A stretch of 23,128 nucleotides of DNA from Ophiothrix spiculata. Lineage: Eukaryota > Echinodermata > Ophiuroidea > Amphilepidida > Ophiotrichidae. Location: the NCBI GenBank assembly GCA_000969725.1, contig JXSR01S002934.1; one strand, written 5' to 3'. Of the stretch, positions 1-23,128 are shown in pieces (position 1 is the first letter of the stretch; the number at the start of each line of letters is the position of its first letter). The notes under the pieces are model-generated. The model was not told the DNA's origin. It searched no databases and worked only from the letters and a program-made list of their open reading frames with translations. Made by a program: the position numbers and the translations under genes.

Positions 1-413
1 CATCACCATGCATGAGTAAGCCCAATCAGCCCACCCATATTATACCTTGTCCATGGAACACAATACCCTTCTTTTGAGGTACAGAAATAAAATCAATTTA
101 TGCAAAGATATGTGCACTGCCCATGAAACACAACCTATGGAAAGCCCTAAAAGACATAATTTTTAGTATGGCATGCCAAAGCTGCCATAAATTTTAAAGC
201 GCATACCAATTTGGTGCTAACTCATAAAATATAAAATATCAAACTGCCTATATACATAATAAATTCCAATCACTGTGACACTTGTATCAAATGATTAATT
301 TTATTATGATTTTTATATTCTTTGAAAAGTCTTGCAATGCTGTTGTAAAACATCTATGATCCTCAAAAGGGTCACAACTTCTAGTATGGGAAGTGCTGTG
401 CTAAATTCACGTA
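1..413 (+). other. Intron upstream of window exon 1, no feature seen
   Basis: AT-rich intronic DNA with no VARS-like coding block on the + strand and nothing recognisable on the other strand. The previous exon, which should hold the rest of the editing domain, lies before base 1. Confidence 0.7.
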
Positions 414-590
414 AATAAAACCTTTTCATATTTATGTGTCTTGTGCGCCGAGATTAAAGTTCACACGTGATCCTTGTGAGCTCGCGTGACTTGACAGGTC
501 TTTTGCTGCGTGACTTGATGATCAATTTGATTAGTTTGTTGTTCACACACGGTGTGATTTGGTCCCGCCCAGAATGAAAAGGTTTTTATC
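412..590. mobile_element. Possible MITE, 15-bp inverted ends
   Basis: ATAAAACCTTTTCAT (415-429) is matched in reverse complement by ATGAAAAGGTTTTTAT (574-589) with one extra base. The inside holds GTTCACACGTGA and GTTCACACACGG and two GCGTGACTTGA boxes. A short non-autonomous DNA element is the simplest reading; no clear target-site duplication. Confidence 0.45.
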
Positions 591-674
591 AGACTATTTT
601 AGACCTGAGTTCATTATTTATGTACAATTTCACACACAAGGATTTAACACTGTTAACTTCTTTTGCATTTTCAG

Positions 675-15711
<15,037 letters not shown>

Positions 15712-16300
15712 CCTTCACTTTAAATTGCATGAACTATCTCAAGTTAATACCATCCTCTGTCATACTTTAATCTGACACAAAAATTGTTTTCTTGCCAAAC
15801 TGCAGGATTTTACTCTCAAATTGAATGCATGATTTTTATGACAATGACCCATTATTGGCAAATACACTTGGGACCATACGGAACTGATTGCATTATGAAG
15901 GAATTGTCCAAGATGATATAAAATAATGACTCTACCTTAATCAAAGTGGAGATCATTGAGTGGAATATTTTTCCTGGAATAAATTGAATGTGTTCTAATT
16001 ATGATCAGTTTAACACATTTTCAACAACCCTTAATTGGTCGGTCAATGGTCAAGCCTTGCATAACGCAGTAAAATGTCAATAGAATTGACTATTTTACTT
16101 TCCATTCACATATCAAGTAGGCCTCAAATAAAAACAAAAGTTCACACTGAAACATTTTAGTTTCTGTGCATTGAAATGTAAGTTCAATCATGTAAAGAAT
16201 CTTATTATGATGTCCGATGTCTAATCAGGTATACTGTCAAAAACATTTTGATTCTCTCGTGTGAGTAGAGACATAACAAATTAATAAAAGTCCAGAATTT
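15712..16300 (+). other. VARS1: 3' UTR of VARS1 with candidate polyadenylation signals
   Basis: AATAAA hexamers occur at 15978-15983, 16127-16132 and 16283-16288. The first lies 267 bases after the stop and is followed by T/G-rich sequence, so it is a reasonable main cleavage signal; the others could give longer ends. The true end cannot be fixed from sequence alone. Confidence 0.6.
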
Positions 16301-16423
16301 GAACCTTATATCTCATAATTAAGAAATTGATGCTTTTAATAGCTATGCATTTATAGAAGGGAAATTTGTGGGACGTCCCCATAACCCATAATCTGTATGA
16401 AAACTGTAAAAAAAAACCACATT
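16301..16423 (+). other. Downstream flank of VARS1
   Basis: AT-rich sequence between the last candidate polyadenylation signal and the next repeat; nothing recognised. Confidence 0.4.
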
Positions 16424-16608
16424 CTGTAAATGAGGTTATTTTCACGAAGGTTTAGAATTTTGAGAATCATCATCTAACCGTGAATATAACACCTCGCAAA
16501 TATGTTCATTTTTTTTGTAGGTCAATGTAATGAAGCTTAAAAACGCTAACTTAACACAGGCGGAAATTTCATGATTTTTTTCATTCACAAAAATATTCCG
16601 ATTTACAG
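16424..16608. mobile_element. MITE with CTGTAAAT ends (Tc1/mariner-like)
   Basis: CTGTAAATGAGGTTATTTTC (16424 on) is roughly matched in reverse complement by the right end GAATATTTTTGTGAAT-type sequence finishing ATTTACAG at 16608, followed by TA. A CTGTAAA end next to TA is common in short mariner-type elements of invertebrates. Match about 19 of 27. Confidence 0.55.
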
Positions 16609-16611
16609 TAA

Positions 16612-17600
16612 TGTATTCTGGAACCAATCTGGTTCGGTATTCTGTATGAAACTTATTTTATCGATCAAATCTAAATTATGATAATTTGTCCCACTCCTCA
16701 CTGATCTTTTGTTACAACATATTCTCTTGGAATGATTGTCTTGTCAAAGTGATGTTTCTTGCTAAAGTATATAATTGATTAAAATTATGTTATTTGTCTC
16801 ATGAGTAATTATAAATTAAGACTGAAATATGCTTCCAACGTTAGAATGATAATTTATATTTATGATGTTCAAAATGTCTCATTATGTAAATTTTTATCAT
16901 CATACAAAATATGCTGTCAAGCTTTTGTTTTCATCATTGCACATTTTTAATTTCTGAATGACAAAAGATATATGTGAATTTTGGTTCATGAAGATAATCT
17001 TTTGAACCAAAATATTTGCATGACCTTCAAACTTTTTAGAAAATAGAGTCCATTCATATCGAGCATTTTACTGATTAATAATCCCAGAAAAATTGATATT
17101 GTACTTGGCTGAAAATGTACTAAAGTCTACTTGATATAAATAAGACTTGCTCCCACAAACTGAGTGGAAAGTTAGAAAGTTCTTGACTGTATTACATATT
17201 CATAATGTAATATGTGACGCATCACACCGAAATGTACATCCTTAGTCCAAAAGTCAAAAATTGTTATTGGTATTGGTGGACAGCTTGTTTATTCCTCTTT
17301 AATATGGTACTTACTTTACATGTATTTACTTTAAACCAATTGACCTTGACCTCTGAAATACATTTTGTGCAATTTCAACCTTCAAGTGCTTTTTGTTTTC
17401 TCTTGAGAGGCAAAAGAAAGTATGCAACCCTGTTGATGAGGCTGTTATGTAAATACAAAAGAAATGGAAAATACCAAGTAATTTTACATTTGAGGTGAAA
17501 TTTTGGATTTAGAATCAGAAAAATATGGGCCTTCATATGGCATAAAAATATACTACCGGTTGAGCCCTGGGGGATGAGAAAGTGATTGGAACCTACACCT
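16612..17600. other. Intergenic, nothing recognised
   Basis: AT-rich, no coding similarity seen on either strand. TATTACAT at 17190-17197 and ATGTAATA at 17205-17212 form a short hairpin. Open frames of 80-94 codons here have no recognisable family pattern. Confidence 0.5.
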
Positions 17601-17637
17601 TTAAATCTCATTTTCATATTTTAATACATTTTCCAGT

Positions 17638-17790
17638 CATGAAAATTTTCAGGAAATTTCCTGGTTGCAGGATTTTTGTTGTTGACAAATATCCTGAACA
17701 AAAGTATAGCAAAGTCCTTATTATCAGGAAATTGCGGGATCTTCAGGATGTTTTGTTAGTAATTGTTCTCATGCCTGTAAATTTCCTACT
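17638..17790. repeat. Second copy of the CAGGAAATTTCCTG repeat
   Basis: CAGGAAATTTCCTG sits at about 17650-17663, with CAGGATTT, ATCCTGAA, CAGGAAATT and CAGGATG words after it. It shares this word set with the region 3885-4020 in intron 6. Confidence 0.5.
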
Positions 17791-17955
17791 AAACGAATCA
17801 ATTCATTGAAAATATACACTTTAAAGGAACCAAAATTTTACTAGGTCTCTCAAAATCATCCTCTCGACATTTTTCAGTCACTTTCAACTTCAGCCGACCA
17901 TATATCAAAATTGACTTTGCTTCAATGATGTACTTTTCGATGTGCCACAACTCAT

Positions 17956-18149
17956 CATGTGAGTGCAAGAAATTCGTTTCTGCAATAGCTGCCATATGTG
18001 ATATTTAGACAATAATAACTGCGCACAATCTTTTTTGAGGTCATTGTTTAAAATCGGAGGTGTTTGTTTTGGGCCGAGGTACTTTTCTGAGTACATCAAT
18101 TTATGACAAATTGCAGCTATTGCAGATACGACTTTCTTGCACTCACATG
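17956..18149. mobile_element. 194-bp foldback element
   Basis: CATGTGAGTGCAAGAAATTC, then GTTTCTGCAATAGCTGC (17956-17992), pairs with GCAGCTATTGCAGATACG, then ACTTTCTTGCACTCACATG (18113-18149) with about two mismatches in 37; weaker pairing continues inward (CATATGTGAT with ATGACAAATT). No coding capacity. A related single arm lies at 4385-4432. Confidence 0.8.
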
Positions 18150-18792
18150 ACGGAACTGATAATGTCATACTTAATTTTGTCAGTTTCCATAGAGATATAA
18201 AAATCTGATGCAGTCTGAGGAAATGATTAATGCTTAAGTATCAATGCCAAAATATTTTGTTCAAAAATAAAATTCGGGCAATGATAAAAAGCAGGCAGAT
18301 AAATGGAAGAAAAAAATACCATTTCATCATGAATATGTATAATACCAAGTACATGTAATGTATACTCACTGCTCAGTGAGTATATTTTTCTGGTTGTCAA
18401 GATTCAATTCTTATTTATTTACTTGTAATGACATTTTTTATTCAGTTGTAAAAGTGCAAAAGTAATCAAGTGGAATGCCATTTATGACATAGAACTCTGG
18501 TGGTGGAATGATACCAATAAATCTGGTTGATATGTTTCAAAGAATTTGTTTCATTATGTTGTGATCTATTCTAACCAAAATTGTAGTGCTGAATTGATTG
18601 TTAATATTCTTGTGTGTAAAGTATTCAGTTATAAATCAAGAGCTATTTCGGAATTTGCATTCATTCACTTGTGTGCAGTATTCATATTCATGAATCATGT
18701 TCATTTATTGGCTGGTAGCAGACTATTTCCCATGTGGTAGTTTTAACTATTTTCCCTACAACCAGTGACAGTCACAGTGAGGTTGAATAAAG
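18150..18792. other. Intergenic with a perfect 11-bp stem hairpin at 18361-18384
   Basis: TATACTCACTG (18361-18371) and CAGTGAGTATA (18374-18384) pair perfectly with a two-base CT gap between them. The rest is AT-rich with nothing recognised. Confidence 0.65.
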
Positions 18793-18926
18793 CAAATACT
18801 TCATGGTTATATTGGTGAAGCAGTGCATCTATTTATCCCTCAGTACTACCTACGGCCTCATGATAATAGCCAAATAGCCAGTACCTCGGGATATATAGAT
18901 TTCACTACTTCACCATGTAGTATTTG
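18793..18926. mobile_element. Foldback element, about 134 bp
   Basis: GGTGAAGCAGTGCATCTATT, then TATCCCTCAGTACT (18814-18847), pairs with AGTACCTCGGGATATATAG, then ATTTCACTACTTCACC (18879-18913) with several mismatches. Outside, CAAATACT (18793-18800) pairs with AGTATTTG (18919-18926). Confidence 0.65.
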
Positions 18927-19558
18927 TATAATATCAAGTATTTTTGGATTTACACTCATTCAAAATAGGTTACAACAAAACACAATTACTACCAGTAGCA
19001 ATATTAATCATATTGAAATATTTGTGAAATTAATTACAAGAAAGCTGTACACGCACAATATTGAGTCTATATAGGAAATAAATCATGTACTTTTAAGTTA
19101 CATATGTAGATATTTAATTTCCTTTGTTTTTGATTCCTGCACTTTATACAGGTGCATTGACTGACTGAATTTATCTAAAGAACTTATACAGAAAGGGAAT
19201 CGGTATTCCTTTTGAAAACTATATGGGATGGCCACAAGCTTAGTTGCTCTTTGTGGTGAGTCATTGTACCTTCGGTATGTAACAAGTAGGCCTGGGACTA
19301 AAACCCGGGAACCCGACAGTCATGAGCTTACCCGGGTACAAAATCTACCAATCAATTACCCGAACTGGACAATAAAATCTTAGAATTTTGAACCAAAAAC
19401 TATGTGTTCAACAATTTATGATAAAATCATCATCTGATCAAAGTAACCATGATAAATCATGACCACAATCAGCGAAAAATAAAACTTTTTGGTGTAATTG
19501 AGACATCATTTGGTCGTAGTAGACCATAAAACTTCCCGTTCTGAAAAAAATTGACACA
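18927..19558. other. Intergenic, nothing firm
   Basis: AT-rich. Around 19310-19370 AACCCGGGAACCC, TACCCGGGTA and TTACCCGAACTGG repeat a short CCCG motif. No gene recognised. Confidence 0.45.
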
Positions 19559-19897
19559 TTGCTATCTGCAGACGATAGCTCTTCCACACATTGCTAAATG
19601 ACAGTAGATAACTCATCCACACCTAGTACCTTGTTATCTACTGAAGATAACACTCCATCTACACTTTGCTATCTGCACATGATAACACTCATCAACAAAT
19701 TCCTATCTGCCTTAGATATCACTCATCTACATATTGCTATCTGCAGTAGATAAACCATCCAAACCTTTTTATCTGCCATAGATTACACACATTGTTATCC
19801 ACTAAAGATGCATTCATTCACATATTATTATCTACTGAAGACACACTTATCCACATCTGCTGAAGGTATCATTCCTCCCATAGTTATCCTCCAATGA
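19559..19897. repeat. Degenerate minisatellite, about 10 units of 25-40 bp
   Basis: Units begin near 19559, 19591, 19631, 19666, 19700 and 19734 and continue to about 19897, mostly 32-35 bp apart. The consensus is roughly TTGCTATCTGCAGTAGATAA followed by CACTCATCCACA. Each unit carries the small inverted repeat TATCTGC...AGATA. Copies are well diverged, so the array is old. Confidence 0.8.
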
Positions 19898-20099
19898 TTT
19901 TCAGCCCTGCACCATGATAGAAATGTATACAATTTTCAACGATCAACAGCTTGTGATCGTCGAACATTGATTGAGGACCCCAAAAATAAGCCTAAAGTTA
20001 GTATAGAAACGATGAACCTTGAAAACTGAAGAAACAGTCTTATTTCTCTTAGCTGAAAATAGCATGAATCGAATTGGGCTGCTGCCGATTACAAAAATA

Positions 20100-20240
20100 T
20101 GTAAAGCTGAATTCATACTCGTGACGCATTGCGTTTTGAAACGCACGGAGCATGTGTGCATTAAATTTTCAGCTCGAAAATACAATCTACACATGCTCGG
20201 TGCGTCGTGCGTTTGCGTCGAGTCTGAATTCAGCTTTACA
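20100..20240. mobile_element. 141-bp foldback element with GTAAAGCTGAATTCA ends
   Basis: TGTAAAGCTGAATTCATACTC (20100-20120) pairs with the right end GAGTCTGAATTCAGCTTTACA (20220-20240) with one mismatch, and GAGCATGTGT (20148 on) pairs with ACACATGCTC (about 20191-20200). Rich in ACGCA and TGCGT words. No coding capacity. Confidence 0.82.
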
Positions 20241-20383
20241 GACAAGTTTTTGAGTTTCTGTAAAATAAAATACAATTTTAGATATTTACTTGACGTTTAG
20301 CTACGTTTTTCAACCAGGCATATATTTATCAAATTAATTTCAACTGCATAGCTCAACTCTTTCAAGATTATTGACGATGTTAA

Positions 20384-21081
20384 AAGGCTGGGGTAGACCT
20401 TCAAATGACATAAACCGTTTTTCAAACTAATTGCATAAACTATATAAAAATATATATTGTTAGAAGCAGATTTTTATCCTTAACATGATGATGATGTCAG
20501 TGTTTGACCAAAAATGTAAATTTTGGCAAAAAAAAAGCCAAAAACTGTATTTTTTTTGCCCCAAATTTTCTGGAAAGCTTAACTAAAATTTGCATGTATG
20601 AAATGTGCATGTATGAACTTTTTTGCTTTTTGGAATCTAGAAATAAATGTCTAGGAAGAGTTTGCTCAAATGTGTGATTTTTTTGAAAATGCAAAGAATA
20701 GGTCAAACAATGTAAAAAATCCCGCCGCTGCCACCAAAATGGTAATTTGTGACCTATTTTTGGCAATTTTTCAAAAAATAAGATAAAGATCAAAAATTTG
20801 GGAAAACCCTTCCTAGACATTTGTTTCTAAATTCCAAAAAGCAAAACAGTTCAAAATTGCACGAATGCAAATTTTAGTTATGCTTTCCAGAAATTTTTGG
20901 GGCAAAAAATACGTTTTTAGCATTTTTATGCCAAAATCAACATTTTTGGTCAAAAAAGGTATCACCAATATGTTCCGCAGGGTAAAAAACCACTTCTAAA
21001 ATGACTTTACAATGTTTATGCAATTAGTTTGAGAGTAAGAGTACAAAAACCTTTTAGGTTAGTTGAAGGACTACCCAAGCC
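20384..21081. mobile_element. 0.7-kb long-inverted-repeat element bounded by TTAA
   Basis: TTAA at 20380-20383 and 21082-21085 flank ends AAGGCTGGGGTAGACCTTCA and TGAAGGACTACCCAAGCC. The arms continue inward for over 250 bases: TCAAACTAATTGCATAAAC with GTTTATGCAATTAGTTTGA, TTTGACCAAAAATG with CATTTTTGGTCAAA, and CTAAAATTTGCAT and ATGTCTAGGAAG with their complements. The centre is near 20730. A transcript would fold into a long, imperfect hairpin. Confidence 0.85.
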
Positions 21082-21099
21082 TTAACTGGGAGCCTTCTA

Positions 21100-21655
21100 C
21101 AGAGATGCCACTTTTCAGGTTTTAACCTGAAATCAGGTTTTTTAAAAGCTCAAACCATGATTTCAACTATTTCAGGTTTTTTTATGATCTCAAATTGATA
21201 TATTTTCATATACCTTTTTGGAGTATCCCAGCTAGCCAAATAAGTTTTGGCCAGAAAACGTTTCCAAATATCGTTTCAAAAACTTTAAAAGTGTGGAGGG
21301 TTTTTTTTCGCTTTAAAACGTTTAAACACAACGTTCTAGAAACCGTGCGTTAAAAATAGGTTTTAATAAAGTTATGTATGAAAAACGTTAAAGACCAACG
21401 CTTTAAAAACGTTTATCTTTCGAGTTATTTTTGAACGTTTTCAAAACGTTTGAATTTTTTAAAGGAAAACCAACCTATTTTCAACCAATTATTAACGTTT
21501 CAAAAACGTTCCAAGAAAGGTTTATGAAAACAAACCCAATTGTAACCGATTCAGAACTATTGAAAAACTTTTCAGACACGTATTGTGTTTGCTGGGATAT
21601 TTAAAGAATTGATGGCTTTTTCAGGTTTTTTTTCATAAAATCAGTGGCATCTCTG
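21100..21655. mobile_element. DNA element with CAGAGATGCCACT ends, host of a nested insertion
   Basis: CAGAGATGCCACT (21100-21112) is exactly reverse-complemented at 21643-21655; TA sits just outside both ends. TTTCAGGTTTT words fill the outer part. It is split by the TCCCAGC element at 21226-21597; without it the host is about 185 bp. Confidence 0.75.
21226..21597. mobile_element. Nested MITE with TCCCAGC ends and many AACGTTT boxes
   Basis: TCCCAGC (21226-21232) and GCTGGGA (21591-21597) are the ends, each flanked by TA (21224-21225 and 21598-21599). The right end reads CCAGCAAACACAATACGTG on the other strand. AACGTTT, AAACGTT or close variants occur more than ten times inside. I recall this kind of TCCCAGCAAACAC/AACGTTTT repeat as widespread in aquatic animals. 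Confidence 0.75.
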
Positions 21656-21789
21656 TACCCCTGTTCCTCTTTCCCTCCCCCATGACTGCCCTTTGGACCT
21701 CGGGCTCTTGCATCCACCTGACCTGCGCCAAGGCGCAGCGTTTCTGCCCTCCAGCTAGAGCGCCATCACCTTAATAATTTGACCTTTCG

Positions 21790-22170
21790 GCGATATGGCG
21801 TTTCTACTGCCCTGCCTTTCACCGCTCAGTGGCCTGGGTACGATTCCCGGTCGGACCCGAGGTTGTACGTGAATTTGGTTGTCGATCCATACTCGTCCTC
21901 GCAATTTTTTCTCCGAGCACTTCGGTCCTGCATCTAAAATCTAAAATTATTTCCATTATTCTGTCTTTCACACCACGGAGGCATCAGAACTAGCCTCGTT
22001 CCCCTGATCGCCCCTCCCACGGACCCAGCAACGAGACCCGGCAGCGCGCGAAGCGCGCTGTGTTGGACAAGGCACTGAAACCAGGGCTAAGGCATCCCTT
22101 GAATTTAATGCATTTGCACTATTGGGTAATATTAGCCTGCATGGCTTTCAGCCGAATGTTATAAATAAAT
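21790..22170 (+). mobile_element. tRNA-type SINE, sense orientation, with A-rich tail
   Basis: CTGCCTTTCACCGCT and GGGTACGATTCCCGG (about 21837-21851; B-box-like) form the head. GTGAATTTGGTTGTCGATCC, then TTTTCTCCGAGCACTTCGG and CCTGCATC (to about 21935) form the 3' domain shared with the antisense copy at 1047-1186. The tail GTTATAAATAAATAAAATAC ends near 22170. A GC-rich insert-like block (about 21985-22070) lies inside, with the hairpin CAGCGCGC-GAA-GCGCGCTG at 22042-22060. The 5' limit is uncertain. Confidence 0.68.
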
Positions 22171-22304
22171 AAAATACAATGAGAGTGGATGCACAAAGCC
22201 AATTTTTGGCATTATTATGTTCTGAGCTGTCCGATTTCCAAAAATATCGGTCAGGGATATCGGACAGAATACAAAATATCAGATTTGAACATATAATAAA
22301 TAAT

Positions 22305-22474
22305 GATAAAATTGGATGGATTTTTTCGCATGATACTCAAAGATATTGGTCTCGCTATGAGTTTTAGAAATATCGAGCTCGACTGGCGCTGCGCGTCTCG
22401 CACGATATTTCATAAAACTCATAGCTCGACCAATATCTTTTTTGTATCATGCTCAATCCATCCAATTTTATATC
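22305..22474. mobile_element. 170-bp foldback element
   Basis: GATAAAATTGGATGGATT, GCATGATAC, AGATATTGGTC and GCTATGAGTTTTA (22305-22367) are all mirrored in reverse complement by TAAAACTCATAGC, GACCAATATCT, GTATCATGC and AATCCATCCAATTTTATATC (to 22474). Arms of about 75 bp with about 85% pairing; the centre is GGCGCTGCGC. No open frame of note. Confidence 0.83.
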
Positions 22475-23128
22475 AAAGTCCATAGTTTACGAATTGAACT
22501 CAGTTTTTGTTGAACTGTAGTTGTTCTACTTTTGGCCCCAAATCCCAAAACATGGATCACATTTTCAAGAACGCTAGCTACATGGGTCAAAAATCAGTTC
22601 GGTTTTTGGAGAAAATCCTTAAACATGGGTGCAACTTTCTCAAAAACTAACCCTAAAGCACGGGCCTATAAAGATGGGTTAGAACTCAGAGGTCCAGACC
22701 GCCTCCCGAATCATCAATAGTATATTACTGATATATACATGATCTCGTTCAATCCGAAACCAGCAACTGATGAATGTTTAAAGTGGCCTAGCACATAAAG
22801 AATTCCTCTATTTAATTTTCTTATTTTTTGATATATGGTGTCTTTATGTGTGCTGATCACATTTCTTAAATAAAAAAGGGGGTCACCGACTTAGTTTTTG
22901 AGAAAAATCCATTGTAAAAAGGGTATGTTTTACCCAAGGAAGTTATAGGGGGGAACACGGATTCTCCACAATCTTGTGTCGCTCATGGAGCAGAGTTATT
23001 GTACCTCCGGATATATTCGGAATTTGACCCGATATCCAGGCAGATCGCGTAAATCTTCACCTTACGCATATAACGCGTGTGCATTTTGTTTCACGCGCAA
23101 ACCGTGTCTGCGTTTCATGTAGCGTGGA
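22475..23128. other. Right edge, short inverted repeat and a dispersed-repeat fragment
   Basis: CCTAGCACATAAAGA (about 22788) roughly pairs with TCTTTATGTGTGCTGA (about 22842), a possible small foldback. CTCCACAATCTTGTGTCGCTC, then ATGGAGCAGAGTTATTGTA at 22965-23003, resembles 14909-14950. The last 90 bases are rich in ACGCG and GCGT words and may belong to an element that continues past the window. Confidence 0.5.

Noticed and set aside
16612-22800. A second host gene downstream of VARS1
   Set aside because: Open stretches are all under about 110 codons, have no family motifs and overlap repeats such as the inverted repeat at 20384-21081.

Overview
This is an animal (metazoan) nuclear window, AT-rich, with one recognisable host gene: the 3' half of a cytosolic valyl-tRNA synthetase gene (VARS1-like) on the + strand. 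Fourteen coding exons between 675 and 15711 join in a single consistent reading frame through GT-AG introns. They give about 640 C-terminal residues: the tail of the editing region, the second half of the Rossmann catalytic core with a perfect KMSKS loop, the anticodon-binding helical domain and the C-terminal coiled coil. The start codon, the HIGH motif and most of the editing domain lie upstream of base 1. After the stop codon comes a 3' UTR with several AATAAA signals, then about 7 kb with no gene that I recognise.

The non-coding DNA is crowded with mobile elements: two copies of one tRNA-type SINE family in opposite orientations (about 1047-1186 and 21790-22170), a different SINE with an ATT tail (8343-8663), a short retroposed insert with a perfect 13-bp target-site duplication (6020-6132), a LINE reverse-transcriptase fragment running into an 885-bp assembly gap (10083-10954), and more than a dozen short non-autonomous DNA elements or foldback repeats. 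At least two elements carry another inserted inside them (12951-13533 and 21100-21655). Three are bounded by TTAA. This repeat style, together with the VARS1-like sequence, suggests a marine invertebrate, perhaps a non-vertebrate deuterostome such as an echinoderm, hemichordate or lancelet; that is a weak inference.

The most unusual thing is inside the synthetase gene. In three consecutive exons (7, 8 and 9 of the window) the 3' end of the exon and its 5' splice site have been duplicated into the following intron. Exon 7 has a 114-bp array with four extra splice donors, exon 8 a decayed copy, and exon 9 a 125-bp copy identical base for base. Use of any of the extra donors behind exons 7 and 9 would run into an early stop codon, so normal protein depends on choosing the first donor. 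A gapless palindrome of about 131 bp sits directly behind the duplicated exon 9 donor.

Layout: 1-674 upstream intron; 675-15711 exons 1-14 with introns (the largest, 8823-12585, holds a TTAA element, a MITE, the LINE and the gap); 15712 to about 16300 3' UTR; the rest is intergenic or unrecognised, with a cluster of foldback elements, a degenerate minisatellite (19559-19897), a 0.7-kb inverted repeat (20384-21081), a nested transposon pair and a SINE.
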